Positions 1 to 9,553 are shown, numbered from the stretch's first letter. The stretch is 64,000 bases of DNA from Acidobacteriota bacterium (GCA_016716435.1 JADJWI010000004.1:62001-126000); one strand, 5' to 3'. Numbers and translations are program-made. The notes: generated by a model from the sequence alone, not told the origin.

Positions 1-889
1 TGACCCGCTCGCCCCAAAGTTCGAACGTGCCGTCGCCGAGCCCGGTCGGTGCGACGGAATCCGAGATCAACGAAACCCGCTCTGGCGATTTCGCCCGGCA
101 CGCAAACTCGACCATCCGCTGATCGACGTGGATGCCATCAGCGATGATGTCAAAGGTCACATCCTCGCGCGTCAGCGCCCATCCGGCGACGCCGACCTCG
201 CGGTGGTGAACGCCGGTCATCGCGTTGAAAAAATGCGTCAAGTGCCGCCCGCCCGCCTCGAACGCAGCGTCAAGCGTTTCGACGTCAGCCTTCGTATGTC
301 CGATCGAGACGACCCAACCGGCAGCGATCAAAGCCTTCACCAATTCAACGCCGCCTTCGACCTCGGGAGCCAGCGTCGTAATATGAACGCCGCTCTGCAG
401 CCTGGGCAGCTCGCGAACCTCGGAACCTGTGAACCGCTTGAAAAACTCCGGCCTAAGGGCTCCGCACATCTTTTCATTGGCAAAAACGCCTTCGTAATGA
501 ACGCCGACGATCTGCGCGATCGGCATCTCAGCCTGCATCGCCATAACGCGGTCGATCTCACCGATCACTCGTGCATAATTTTCATCCGCATCCGGCACAA
601 GCGTCGGCAACCACGCAGTAACGCCGTGCCCGGCCAAAAACTCTCCGACCGCGATCAGCCCATCGGCATCCGCCGCGTTGACGTCAGTGCCAACGGCTCC
701 GTGGTTATGCACATCAATAAAGCCCGGAAAAAGCGTACCGCCCGCGGCGTCAAAGGCCTCGATCGCTGTTTCGTCAAGCTCTCCGTGGCCGACCGCCGCA
801 ATGCGGCCATCCTCGACAAGCACCCAGCCATCTGGCCGCTCGCTGCCGCTATCGGCGATCACGGCGTTTGTTATCAGCACCGAATTCAT
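1..889 (-). CDS. nagA: N-acetylglucosamine-6-phosphate deacetylase (NagA), C-terminus cut by window edge
   Basis: Reading the minus strand from the ATG at 889 gives an open frame of about 296 codons to the window edge. Motifs of the NagA amidohydrolase family appear in order: GFIDVHNHG (metal site), GVHYEGVF, SIGHT, HFFNAMTG, ADGIHVD and SDSVAPTG, the last holding the catalytic Asp. The first metal motif reads HNH where HxH is expected, so it is intact. The enzyme deacetylates GlcNAc-6-phosphate to GlcN-6-phosphate in the cytoplasm. That is the step after MurQ, which is encoded 10 kb away in the same locus. Roughly 80 C-terminal residues are missing, judging from the usual family length of 370-390. 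Confidence 0.93.
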   Translation of the reverse strand, partial: MNSVLITNAVIADSGSERPDGWVLVEDGRIAAVGHGELDETAIEAFDAAGGTLFPGFIDVHNHGAVGTDVNAADADGLIAVGEFLAGHGVTAWLPTLVPDADENYARVIGEIDRVMAMQAEMPIAQIVGVHYEGVFANEKMCGALRPEFFKRFTGSEVRELPRLQSGVHITTLAPEVEGGVELVKALIAAGWVVSIGHTKADVETLDAAFEAGGRHLTHFFNAMTGVHHREVGVAGWALTREDVTFDIIADGIHVDQRMVEFACRAKSPERVSLISDSVAPTGLGDGTFELWGERV

Positions 890-904
890 AAATTGATTCT
901 ACAA

Positions 905-943
905 AAGAAAAATGCCCGCGTCGCCGTAAAGCAAACGCGGGCA
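905..943 (-). terminator. Rho-independent terminator after the TonB receptor gene
   Basis: The arms TGCCCGCGT (913-921) and ACGCGGGCA (935-943) pair perfectly. On the minus strand they are followed by a T-rich tract (TTTTTCTTTT). The hairpin sits 20 bases past the receptor stop codon and just before nagA, so the two genes are probably separate transcripts or only partly read through. Confidence 0.8.
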
Positions 944-963
944 AGTCTTATCAAACAGCCGGA

Positions 964-3900
964 TTAGAAGAAGAACTTCGCACCGAACTGCATGACCCGC
1001 GGGTCGCGCCAGGAGACCACCTGACCAAAGGTCGAACCCCCGTTTCCACCCTGCGAGACCGGCTGAGTTGTAGCCGTCCAAACTACCGTGCTCAATCCGC
1101 GAGGATTCGTCTGGTTAAAGACGTTGAACGCCTCGCCGCGGAGCTGAAGCCGGAAACGCTCGCTGAACCGGATAGTCTTGGACATCGTGAAGTCAACACG
1201 CTTGGTCGATGGCCCCTCAATGTAGTTGATGCCGCCGCTGCCGACAACATTCGCGATCGGGTTTGTATTATTGAGCGGCGTTACCTCGAAACAGGATGTA
1301 TTGAACCACTGGGTTCGATCGCGCCTGCCGCCTTGGTTCGGGTCACAGGTCAGGTTCGGACGTCCTACCGTTAGAGCGGTCGGGATGATGCCGAGGCCTG
1401 CCGGATCAAATCCCGACACCGTCGGCGTAAACCCGAGGCCCGTTTGATAGGTCACGATACCCGATGCCTGCCATCCGCCAAGTACCTTTCCTACAAAACC
1501 ACGCTGCGACCGATAAAACGGAAGCTCATAGACGTAGTTGATGGTCAGCACGTGACGGCGGTCAAGGTTGGCTCGGCCCCTTTCAGAACCGATGTCGTAT
1601 GAATCCTGCGGAGCATTTGAACGGTCAGTTCGGTTGTCCGAGAGGTTCTTTGACCAAGTATAGGCCAGATTGAGCTGCGACGAACCGGTGAAGCGATGCT
1701 GGCCGGAGACCTGCATGCTATGGTAGCTCGAGTTATATTTTGGCTCAACGATCGTAACCGAACGGTATCCGCGATATGGTCGGATCTGATCGAGAATGAT
1801 CGACTGTGCCGTTGTAAAGAATGCCTGATTCGGCTGCTGGCACGCAACGGTCGGTGTCGTTGAGGCACCGGTTGCACAAAGGCTGTTGAGAGCCAGTCCC
1901 GGCGGGAGCGAGTTCGCTCCATAACCGCCGATCAGGTTCGTACCCTTCGATCCGTAATAACCGACCGAAACGAGCGTCCGACGCATCAGTTGACGCTGGA
2001 CGTCGAGCGACCAGTGCTGCATATAAGGCGTCTTCCAGTCGTCTTGAACAGCACGGACACTCGCAACTGTATTCGTTGCGATCACCGCACAACCGTTCGG
2101 GACCGGATTATCAAGCCTCGTTCCGCTGACAGAGCAGTTCTGCTGGTATGGCGGGTTGGTACCGATGTTCTGCAGGAAAATACCATTCAAGATCTGCTCG
2201 TGATAAATGCCGTATCCCGTGCGAACCGAGGTGCGGCCGTCGCCGAACGGATCCCAAGCAAAACCGATACGCGGAGCAAAATCGTTTTTCGGAACGTCAA
2301 CCACGAACTTGCCGTAAGGCGAGATCGTCGGGTTGCAGTTCGGGAAAGGAACGGTGTTCTGCGAGTTAACGATAAGCCCTTCGCAGAAATTGCCCGTGCC
2401 GGGAACGCGGTTGCCCGCACCGGTCACAAGCGGAGCATTCGCCCGGTTGTAAAGCTCCGGAACGAAGTTGCTCAAGCGGCCGTTCTTGTCCCACGGCGAA
2501 CCGAAGAACGAATAACGGACGCCGTAGTAGAAGGTTAGATTGCGGCGGAGTCGCCACTCATCTTGGAAAAATGCTTCAAAGGTCTTCTGCCGCAGATCTG
2601 CGGTGTAGTCAAAGCTTGCCTGCGTAAAGGTCACGTTAGTGCCTAGCAGAAAGTTTGCCCAGAGCTGCTGAGTCGCGTTGCCGCCCGGAGCGATGGTGTT
2701 GCCCGTTGCTCCCGGGGTATTGAACCCGGAGAAGATGCCTTCGTTGTTGCCCGCGAGAGCGTTCTCGTTCTTGCGGTACTTAGAGTAAACAGCACCAAAC
2801 TTCATCGTGTGGCTTCCTGCGATCCACGTCGCCGTTCCTGAAAGATTGCCTTTCCACGAGAAGTTGTCGTAGGGGCCGAAGCCTTGAATGGCGCTGAAAC
2901 CGTTGCCGCTGATCGTCGGAATGCGGTCGCGGTCGTTGGCATATGCTAGCGGCGGCCGGATCGGCGAGTTCTCAAGTGCGATAAGTCCAACGTTCTTGCT
3001 CAGAATAGCTCCATAACCAAAGGTGTAGCGTCCTTCAACAATGAACTTCGGCGTCGCTGCCCAGGTGACCTGTGCCGTATGGGTCCGGCCCGGCGAGTCG
3101 GTCGCTGTAGTCGAAACGCCTGGAAGTCCGGAGCCCGACGAGAACAAAGCGTTCGCGTCAACCGTCGGGATGCTGTCCCGCTGAAAGCGGTAATACATCG
3201 AGACCTTGTCGTTGAACGAGTGGTCGATCTTGATCACTTCCTGGCGAAATTCCGCGATGCCCGCGGCCGGTGCGAAGAGCGTGTTTACACCCGAATTTGG
3301 CAGCGGCAGCCGACTGTAAATAAAGTCAATGTACTGCTGAGCGACCGGGTTAACGTTCTGCAACGTGCTATTCGCCGGAAGCACCTGATTACATGTGGTG
3401 CCGGTTGCCTGCAAGCAGATCGGAACCGTGAAGAATGCATTACGCTGATTCTGGGTCGGGACCGTTGACTGCAGCGTCGAGGAGCGGCGGTCATCACGCC
3501 ATTCCTGCGAGAAGAAGAAGAACGTCCGGTCGTAGCGCTTAAAGGCACTCGCTCCTGGCTCTACCTCGCCGAAGCGAAGGAAGTAAACCGGCCCGCCGAG
3601 TGTCCAACCGTAGTTGTTGTAACGGAAAGGCGTCCGCTTCGCTTTGCCATTATCGTCGCGGCCGAGCGGCGGATTTGCAAGGTTGTTCGTCTCAACGTTA
3701 TTCGCGTTGAAAGCCTCATTGCGGATAAATTCGTAAACGCTGCCGCGGAACTGCGATGTTCCACTGCGGGTTACAATGTTCACCTGTCCGCCGCCGCTGC
3801 GGCCCGATTCTGCCGGGTAAAGTGAACGAAGGACCTTGAACTCGCCGATCGAATCAACGCTCGGGTAAGCCTGGATGGTCAGGTTCGAACCGCGGTCGGT

Positions 3901-4530
3901 CACGTCCGCACCATCAACAGTGAAGGTGTTCTGGCTGGAACGTGCACCGTTGACGGCGATCTGGACGATGTTTGCCTGGCCGGCGGGGTTCGTCGTTCCG
4001 ACGTAAACCTGGTCCGAAAGGTCGTTGGTCACACCCGGTGCGAGTGTTACAAGCTGGACGAAGTTGCGGTTGTTGATCGAAAGCTCGCGAACCTGGTCAC
4101 CGCTGATGACCGTACCGCTAGTTGACGACGTAAGGTCAACCGAAAGCGGGTCGGCCTCGACCGTTACGGTCTCGTCAATGTTGCCGGCTTCAAGCGTAAC
4201 ATCGACCGAACGCCTTTGGCCGACATCGAGCTTAACGTCTGTCTTGATCGATTTCTTGAAATTCGGGGCCTCGACCGTCACGGCATACGTGCTGATCGAC
4301 AGGTTCGGCACCGAGAACTCACCGCTGCTATTGGTTGTAACGGTGCGGACGACTATATTGTTCTTGCTTGGGTCCGAGATCGATACGGTTGCACCCGCAA
4401 CGGCCGCTCCGGCCGAGTCGCGAACGCTTCCGACGATCGAGCCCGTCACCTCTTGAGCCGTTGCGACCGTAGCCGCGGCGAAGAGGAGCGAAAGCGCGAA
4501 CAGTAAGGAACTGAATTTTTTGGCTTTCAT
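964..4530 (-). CDS. Oar-like TonB-dependent outer-membrane receptor with carboxypeptidase-regulatory domain
   Basis: The protein has about 1188 residues. A signal peptide covers residues 1-26 and is cleaved near ATAQ|E. It is followed by a CarboxypepD_reg beta-sandwich (about 27-110), a plug with the NNRNFVQL and LAPGV motifs, and a long barrel ending in Phe-Phe-Phe, the usual BAM signal. I chose the ATG at 4530 because AAGGAAGGA lies just upstream; the open frame runs 28 codons further back without a comparable site. Receptors of this class are common in Acidobacteria and import large ligands across the outer membrane using TonB. The muramidase, amidase, MurQ and NagZ neighbours suggest that peptidoglycan fragments are the ligand. 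That is inferred from context only. Confidence 0.9.
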   Translation of the reverse strand: MKAKKFSSLLFALSLLFAAATVATAQEVTGSIVGSVRDSAGAAVAGATVSISDPSKNNIVVRTVTTNSSGEFSVPNLSISTYAVTVEAPNFKKSIKTDVKLDVGQRRSVDVTLEAGNIDETVTVEADPLSVDLTSSTSGTVISGDQVRELSINNRNFVQLVTLAPGVTNDLSDQVYVGTTNPAGQANIVQIAVNGARSSQNTFTVDGADVTDRGSNLTIQAYPSVDSIGEFKVLRSLYPAESGRSGGGQVNIVTRSGTSQFRGSVYEFIRNEAFNANNVETNNLANPPLGRDDNGKAKRTPFRYNNYGWTLGGPVYFLRFGEVEPGASAFKRYDRTFFFFSQEWRDDRRSSTLQSTVPTQNQRNAFFTVPICLQATGTTCNQVLPANSTLQNVNPVAQQYIDFIYSRLPLPNSGVNTLFAPAAGIAEFRQEVIKIDHSFNDKVSMYYRFQRDSIPTVDANALFSSGSGLPGVSTTATDSPGRTHTAQVTWAATPKFIVEGRYTFGYGAILSKNVGLIALENSPIRPPLAYANDRDRIPTISGNGFSAIQGFGPYDNFSWKGNLSGTATWIAGSHTMKFGAVYSKYRKNENALAGNNEGIFSGFNTPGATGNTIAPGGNATQQLWANFLLGTNVTFTQASFDYTADLRQKTFEAFFQDEWRLRRNLTFYYGVRYSFFGSPWDKNGRLSNFVPELYNRANAPLVTGAGNRVPGTGNFCEGLIVNSQNTVPFPNCNPTISPYGKFVVDVPKNDFAPRIGFAWDPFGDGRTSVRTGYGIYHEQILNGIFLQNIGTNPPYQQNCSVSGTRLDNPVPNGCAVIATNTVASVRAVQDDWKTPYMQHWSLDVQRQLMRRTLVSVGYYGSKGTNLIGGYGANSLPPGLALNSLCATGASTTPTVACQQPNQAFFTTAQSIILDQIRPYRGYRSVTIVEPKYNSSYHSMQVSGQHRFTGSSQLNLAYTWSKNLSDNRTDRSNAPQDSYDIGSERGRANLDRRHVLTINYVYELPFYRSQRGFVGKVLGGWQASGIVTYQTGLGFTPTVSGFDPAGLGIIPTALTVGRPNLTCDPNQGGRRDRTQWFNTSCFEVTPLNNTNPIANVVGSGGINYIEGPSTKRVDFTMSKTIRFSERFRLQLRGEAFNVFNQTNPRGLSTVVWTATTQPVSQGGNGGSTFGQVVSWRDPRVMQFGAKFFF

Positions 4531-4723
4531 CTTTGTCCTTCCTTTTGCTTCGAAAATAGAAAAATATGGATTGCTTGCCATAAGAATAATTTGGGTTTTT
4601 GGAGTTTTATCCAAATTTTCGTTATCGTTATAGCCACACGAATTTCCGCAAATTTCCGCAACTTGCTGAAAACAAATGCCTTGTTACAAGAACCTTAAAT
4701 CGCCGGAGAAACCCCGGCCGGTT

Positions 4724-6376
4724 TTACGGCTGATAAAGCAAATACAATGCCCAACGCCGTTTGAATTCCTCAAGGCTCGCCGCCCATGAGGCCTCGATGG
4801 TTTCGGGCTTCTCGCCGGCCTTGAGCCGGTCGAGCACGTCCTGATTTACGAGCAGACGCAGGTAGCGGTCGGCCTGCCAATCATTCGGGTAAAGCGAGCG
4901 GATAGCCGCGGCGACCTCGATCCCTGTTCGGACGGAATTGAACCGTCCGCGGTCGGTGATAATAAAGTTCACTCCGCCGAGCTGCTCGTCCTTAAAGACC
5001 GATGCATTTGGCTTGAACCGGACCGGCACGAACCTGACTCCCGGCAAGCCTCGCCCGTTAAGATAATTCGCAAGCCGCTGTCCATCCAGCCACGCTGCGC
5101 CGATGTGCTCAAAAGGCGTGTCCGTGCCGCGGCCGACGCTGACGTTGGTCGTTTCCATCAGCCCGATGCCGGGATAAAGCGTCGCCTGCGTCAGCGACCG
5201 CATATTCGGGCTCGGGTTGACCCACGTCTGGCCGGTTTCGTCGAACCACATCGCCCGCCGCCAGCCTTCCATCTTTATCACGCGAAGGTCGGCGCCGATC
5301 TTCCGCTCGGCGTTCATCATCTGCCCGAGTTCGCCGATCGTTAGCCCATAGCGGACCGGGATCGTGTGTGCCGCGATGAACGAAAGCTTGTCCTCGGTCG
5401 CCAGCGGACCTTCGATATCGACGCCGTTTATCGGGTTCGGCCGGTCGAGCACGTAAACTGGGATCTTCGCCTTCGCGGCCTCTTCCATCACGTTCTTGAG
5501 CGTCGCCGTGTAGGTGTAAAACCTCGCCCCGATGTCTTGTATGTCGTAAACGATCGCGTCGAGCCCGGCGAGCTGCTCCGGCTTCGGCCGCCGCATTCCA
5601 TCCTTATAAAGCGAATAGACGACGAGGCCCGTTTTCTCGTCCTTTGTGTCGTCGATCTTTTCGGTATCAAGCTCGCCGCGAATGCCGTGCTCCGGTGCAA
5701 AGATCGAAACAAGCTCGATATTCTTCGCCTCGTACAGAATATCGATCGTCGATTTCCCCGCCAGATTCCGGCCGGTATGGTTCGTCACGAGCCCGATCCG
5801 CTTTCCTTCCAGATCCCTAAAACCGTTCTTCTCAAGAATGTCGATGCCGTTCAGCACCGGACCGTACGTGACTCTTGGTGGAGCCGAAATCGAAACGGCT
5901 GCACCGCTAAGGTTGGTCGTGTCGCGTTCTCTATTTGCCCTCTCTGCAGCCTCGCGGAACCTAGGAATCTGAGCAGCAACCGCTGCGTTGTACTTTGCCT
6001 CTGCTTCTTTCCATCGTTCGATCGGCAGGTCTTCGATCGCGGAGGCGGCGATGGTTGCGATGCGTGCACGGGTCGCGACGACATCGCCTTTGCCGTCCGG
6101 GTGGACGCGGTTCGACATAAAGACGACGAACGTCTCCGACGTCGGGTCGATCCAGATCATCGGCCCCGTAAATCCCGTATGTCCAAACGACCCAAGCGGA
6201 AAAAGCTCGCCACGGTTCGACGAGAATGTGGTGTTCATATCCCACCCAAGCCCCCGCGTCGAACCATCCTCGGCAACTACATAAGGCTGCGTCATTCTCG
6301 CGACCGTCTGAGCGGATTGCGGAGGCCTGACCCTGTTTTGAGTACCGCCTGTTAGGCCCTGCTGACGCGCAGGCAC
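4724..6376 (-). CDS. namZ: NamZ-type exo-beta-N-acetylmuramidase domain (DUF1343), with tail of the amidase-like domain
   Basis: Residues 1 to about 170 of this 550-residue frame are the C-terminal end of a serine beta-lactamase-fold domain (GLGWDMNT, GHTGFTG). From about 175 on it is a full DUF1343 domain. Its signatures are TNHTG, FAPEHGIRG (the Glu of PEHG is the proposed catalytic acid in NamZ), DIQDIGARFYTY and DRPNPING. NamZ releases terminal MurNAc from peptidoglycan chains. The GTG at 6376 is almost certainly not the real start. A single missing base near 6385-6390 splits one gene spanning 4724-7359, and restoring it gives about 878 continuous residues. A truly split gene is possible but less likely. 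Confidence 0.85.
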   Translation of the reverse strand: MPARQQGLTGGTQNRVRPPQSAQTVARMTQPYVVAEDGSTRGLGWDMNTTFSSNRGELFPLGSFGHTGFTGPMIWIDPTSETFVVFMSNRVHPDGKGDVVATRARIATIAASAIEDLPIERWKEAEAKYNAAVAAQIPRFREAAERANRERDTTNLSGAAVSISAPPRVTYGPVLNGIDILEKNGFRDLEGKRIGLVTNHTGRNLAGKSTIDILYEAKNIELVSIFAPEHGIRGELDTEKIDDTKDEKTGLVVYSLYKDGMRRPKPEQLAGLDAIVYDIQDIGARFYTYTATLKNVMEEAAKAKIPVYVLDRPNPINGVDIEGPLATEDKLSFIAAHTIPVRYGLTIGELGQMMNAERKIGADLRVIKMEGWRRAMWFDETGQTWVNPSPNMRSLTQATLYPGIGLMETTNVSVGRGTDTPFEHIGAAWLDGQRLANYLNGRGLPGVRFVPVRFKPNASVFKDEQLGGVNFIITDRGRFNSVRTGIEVAAAIRSLYPNDWQADRYLRLLVNQDVLDRLKAGEKPETIEASWAASLEEFKRRWALYLLYQP

Positions 6377-7359
6377 GCCATTCCGCCGTTCAAAATCATC
6401 TGCGCATATCGAGCAAGATCATCCGCCGTCGAAAAAAGCCCGGCATGTCCAGCTACACCGCCCATTCGGAAGGCGGTTGGATCATGTACCACACCGCGAA
6501 GTATTTTATTGCCCGTGTGAGCATCTCCCTCGAACTTCGAGCCAAGATAGCTATTTTGGCCGCGGATGTTTTCGGTGGGCGCGATCCTCGTCAGCGTTCC
6601 TCGCCAGCCCGATTCTGGGAATCGCATGAAAGATGAATTCTCGAGCGCGGATGGCTTTAGCAACGAGGCAGCGGCGAACTGATCCACTTCGTTCTCTGAG
6701 ACACGAAAAACAATTTCCCCCAGCACAATGAACCCAATATCCGAATAAACAAATCTTGTCCCCGGAGCGGCTCGCAACTTTTCTTTCTTTAGTGCGGCTA
6801 GCATTCCGTCGCGGCCGGTCCATTTTTCGCCGAGGTCGAAATCGGGGCGGTAGCCGGAGGTGTGTGTGAGAAGCTGCAGGATCGTGACCTTTTTCGCTTC
6901 GGGGTCATCAATGTCGGTGATGTATTTTCCGATGGTGTCGCTGAGCCGGAGCTTGCCTTGCTCGACGAGGATCATTATCGACGTAGCGGTTGCGACCGGC
7001 TTTGTCAGCGAAGCGACGTCAAAGATCGTATCGATGGTCATCGGCTCAACGGTCGGTACCAGCGAGCGGTTCCCGAACGCCTTCCGATAAACGATCTTGC
7101 CCTTTCGCCCGACTATCACGACCGCACCCGGCATTTTCTTATTAGCAATATCGCCGTTGACGATCGCATCGATCTGAGCCAGCTTCTCAGCGCTCATCCC
7201 GACCGACCTCGGTGCCGCCACCGGCAACCCCTGCGCAGCCGCTGAAATACCGAGAAGAAGAGCAAGAACCAAACAGGATGCACAGGATAGACAGGATAAT
7301 ATCAACTTATCGAACCAAGACCGCCTAACCACTTTCACCATCATTTTCATCCTGTACAT
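6352..7359 (-). CDS. Serine beta-lactamase-fold hydrolase (AmiE-like), N-terminal part of a fused amidase-NamZ protein
   Basis: The SxxK motif (ASLTK) and the Tyr motif (YSDIGF) mark a penicillin-binding or AmpC-like serine hydrolase. In Bacillus the gene next to namZ and nagZ is amiE, an N-acetylmuramyl-L-alanine amidase of this fold. The frame breaks after MILNGG and continues in the downstream frame, which points to a one-base deletion. A hydrophobic export signal ends near ISAAAQ. Starts at 7359 (MYRMKMM) and 7350 (MKMMVK) are both possible; the frame upstream runs back into lysR and looks non-coding. The leader and signal peptide are built from a dispersed ACAGGAT repeat. Confidence 0.85.
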   Translation of the reverse strand: MYRMKMMVKVVRRSWFDKLILSCLSCASCLVLALLLGISAAAQGLPVAAPRSVGMSAEKLAQIDAIVNGDIANKKMPGAVVIVGRKGKIVYRKAFGNRSLVPTVEPMTIDTIFDVASLTKPVATATSIMILVEQGKLRLSDTIGKYITDIDDPEAKKVTILQLLTHTSGYRPDFDLGEKWTGRDGMLAALKKEKLRAAPGTRFVYSDIGFIVLGEIVFRVSENEVDQFAAASLLKPSALENSSFMRFPESGWRGTLTRIAPTENIRGQNSYLGSKFEGDAHTGNKILRGVVHDPTAFRMGGVAGHAGLFSTADDLARYAQMILNGGMACLRVSRA

Positions 7360-7364
7360 CCTGT
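7273..7364. repeat. Inverted ACAGGATG repeat covering start and signal peptide of the amidase gene
   Basis: Three ACAGGAT units lie at 7273-7297, and the inverted form ATCCTGTACATCCTGT lies at 7349-7364. The spacer carries the start codons and part of the signal peptide. The units translate on the minus strand as the odd LSCLSCASC stretch. This type of repeat is dispersed in many bacterial genomes, so it probably arrived as an element and was then used as coding sequence. Confidence 0.65.
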
Positions 7365-7415
7365 CTCCCGTTCTCCTCTTCTCCGTGTCTCCTCTTCTCC
7401 GCGTCGTATCCAAAC

Positions 7416-8333
7416 CTACCGCTTCGCCTTTAGCTCCTTCTCCCGCTCGGCGAAGCTCGCCTTGCAGAGCCTTACAAATTCTTTCGCTATCGGCGAGTAG
7501 TGCCCGCCTCTCAAGCGTGCGAGCCCGAGCTCCCACTTGATCTCCGCGCCCTCGATGAACCACGAGACCAGCCTGCCGTCCTTTATCTCCTTCGCGACCG
7601 ATTTCACACCCGCGATCCCGACGCCCATCCCGATCTCGACCATCCGGTTGATCGCTTCCTGGCGTGAAAGCTCCATCGTAATGTTTGGCCGGACGTTTGC
7701 CGCGGCAAAGAATTCATCTATCATCCGCCGCGTGTTTCCGCCGCGTTCGCCGAGTATCAGGTTCTCGCCCGCGAGCGTCGCCGCCGAGATGTATTTCTCC
7801 TTTGCTAGCGGATGCCCCGGCCAGGCGACGGCAACGATCTCGTCCGAGAAAAGCGATTCGGTGCTAATGCTCAGGTTATCGACCGGCAGCGAGACAAAGG
7901 CCGTGTCTATCTCGCCGTGTAAGATGCGGTCGACCAGCCGCGAGCTCGTTCCGGCCGTTACGGTCAGCTCCGAGTTTGGATACTTTCGCCTGATGTCCTG
8001 GAGGATGACCGGGAGCTGGTTCATCGCAAAGGTGCCCGAGGCCGAGCCGATCCGCAGCCGGCCGTGCTCGCTCCCGGCGATCTCGGCTATTTCGGCGACG
8101 GCGGCGTCGTGCTCGCGGAGTATCTTTCGGGCACGCTCGAGCAGGTGCTCGCCCGCTTCCGTCAGGATCACCCGCCGCGGCGTCCGCGTAAAGAGCTGCA
8201 GCCCGACCTCTTCCTCAAGCTGGCGTATCTGCATTGAGATGGCCGCCTGCGTAACGTTCACGCGCCGGGCTCCGGCCGTAAAGGTCTTTGCCTCGGCGAT
8301 CGCCAAAAATGCTTTTAGTTGTCTGATCTCCAT
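7416..8333 (-). CDS. LysR-family transcriptional regulator
   Basis: The 305-residue protein starts with the canonical LysR winged helix-turn-helix (MEIRQLKAFLAIAE, AAISMQIRQLEEEVGLQLF, residues 1-60), followed by a substrate-binding domain of the CysB/CbbR type. It is transcribed away from the kinase gene that starts at 8499. The 165-bp divergent spacer is where such a regulator would usually bind, so it probably controls part of the amino-sugar locus. The inducer cannot be read from the sequence. The gene ends 57 bases before the amidase start and may share its transcript. Confidence 0.92.
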   Translation of the reverse strand: MEIRQLKAFLAIAEAKTFTAGARRVNVTQAAISMQIRQLEEEVGLQLFTRTPRRVILTEAGEHLLERARKILREHDAAVAEIAEIAGSEHGRLRIGSASGTFAMNQLPVILQDIRRKYPNSELTVTAGTSSRLVDRILHGEIDTAFVSLPVDNLSISTESLFSDEIVAVAWPGHPLAKEKYISAATLAGENLILGERGGNTRRMIDEFFAAANVRPNITMELSRQEAINRMVEIGMGVGIAGVKSVAKEIKDGRLVSWFIEGAEIKWELGLARLRGGHYSPIAKEFVRLCKASFAEREKELKAKR

Positions 8334-8498
8334 AAGAAAAAGTGCGGAGTTGCAGGGTTAAGTTTGCTTTGGTGACCGGCTCGGCCGAAACCGCCCGTAT
8401 CACACATGCTTATTGAGAACATAAAATCTGTTAAATTTGATTATATGTCAAGCTTCGCGGACACTGTAAACGTTTCTGTCCGATGATTTTATTCCCCT

Positions 8499-9491
8499 AT
8501 GGCATCCCCGGCCAAACGACGAACCGCGAAACCGCCACCGCACGCCCTTTACCTCGGCGTTGACGGCGGCGGAACGAAGACCCACATCGCCCTGCTCAAC
8601 GCCGCCGGCGAGCTGCAATGCGAGGGCTTTGCCGGGCCTTCGAATCCGCTTCGCGTCGGTGTTGAAACGGCCGTCGGCAACATTATCAAAGCCATCAGCG
8701 AGGCCTGCGACCAGAGTGGACTTTCTCGCGGCGATATCGAGTCCGCAACGCTCGGGCTCGCCGGCGTCCGGCGTGCGGACATCCGCCAGCGCATTCGCGA
8801 GAGCTTTCTTCAGCGGATCCGTGCGAGCCGCGTCGTCGTCGTTACCGACGCCGAGATCGCTCTCTACGCGACCACCGAGGGCAAGCCCGGCCTCGTCGTC
8901 ATCGCCGGTACGGGCTCGGTCTGTCTCGGCATGAACGCCAATGGAAAAACGGCGATCGCCGGCGGTTGGGGGCCGCTTGCCGGAGACGAAGGCGGCGGTG
9001 TCGGCATCGCCCGCCAGGCACTCCAGGCCGTTGCAAAGGCCTCGGACGGCCGCGGCATCCCAACCATTTTGAGCCGCCGGGCATCGGAGTATTTTAGAGC
9101 ATCGGGGCCGGAGAACTTGATCGTTGCGATATACTCTCCGCAGGTAGATAACAGCCGCATCGCCGGTTTTGCGAAGATGGTGGTCGATTCGGCCGCCGCC
9201 GGGGATGCCGTTGCGGAAAACATCGTGAAGGAAGCGGGCTTCGAGCTTGGCCTCGCCGCCTGTGCTGTAATAGAAAAACTCGGGCTCAAGCGAAACAAGG
9301 TCCCGATCGGCTGCGTCGGCAGCATTTTCAAGGCAGGAGAACTGCTCACGGGCCCGATGATCGAGGTGATCAGAACCCTGGCCTCAAAGGCCTACCTAAC
9401 CGAGCCGCTAATGCCGCCGGCCAACGCCGCCGCCCTGATGGCATTGAGAAACGGAGCGAACAATGGAAACAGTCAGAACCGCCTGCGTTAG
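8499..9491 (+). CDS. BadF/BadG/BcrA-family ATPase, MurK-like N-acetylmuramate/GlcNAc kinase
   Basis: The 330-residue protein has the ATP phosphate-1 motif LGVDGGGTKT near residue 25, a second phosphate motif VVIAGTGSVCLG, and GGWGPLAGDEGGG. These fit the BadF branch of the sugar kinase/actin fold. MurK kinases of Clostridium and Tannerella belong here and phosphorylate MurNAc and GlcNAc at O6. With murQ just downstream and a sodium symporter nearby, phosphorylation of imported MurNAc is the likely role. Strict GlcNAc kinase activity is the main alternative. It is the first plus-strand gene of the murK-murQ-symporter-nagZ-lysA run. Confidence 0.85.
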   Translation: MASPAKRRTAKPPPHALYLGVDGGGTKTHIALLNAAGELQCEGFAGPSNPLRVGVETAVGNIIKAISEACDQSGLSRGDIESATLGLAGVRRADIRQRIRESFLQRIRASRVVVVTDAEIALYATTEGKPGLVVIAGTGSVCLGMNANGKTAIAGGWGPLAGDEGGGVGIARQALQAVAKASDGRGIPTILSRRASEYFRASGPENLIVAIYSPQVDNSRIAGFAKMVVDSAAAGDAVAENIVKEAGFELGLAACAVIEKLGLKRNKVPIGCVGSIFKAGELLTGPMIEVIRTLASKAYLTEPLMPPANAAALMALRNGANNGNSQNRLR

Positions 9492-9517
9492 CGGGCGGCC
9501 GGTTTGTAACATTTTTA

Positions 9518-9553
9518 GATGCTTCCGGTAACCGAACAAGAGAATCCGCGAAC
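9518..9553 (+). repeat. Direct repeat copy 1: duplicated first 36 bp of murQ
   Basis: These 36 bases match 10655-10690 exactly, including the murQ ATG and its first eleven codons. The copies are 1137 bp apart and flank the TonB-domain gene. This upstream copy runs straight into unrelated sequence and is a dead murQ start. Confidence 0.95.

Noticed and set aside
128..967. Plus-strand 279-codon frame
   Set aside because: It is the shadow of nagA. The opposite strand has all the NagA motifs; this frame has none.
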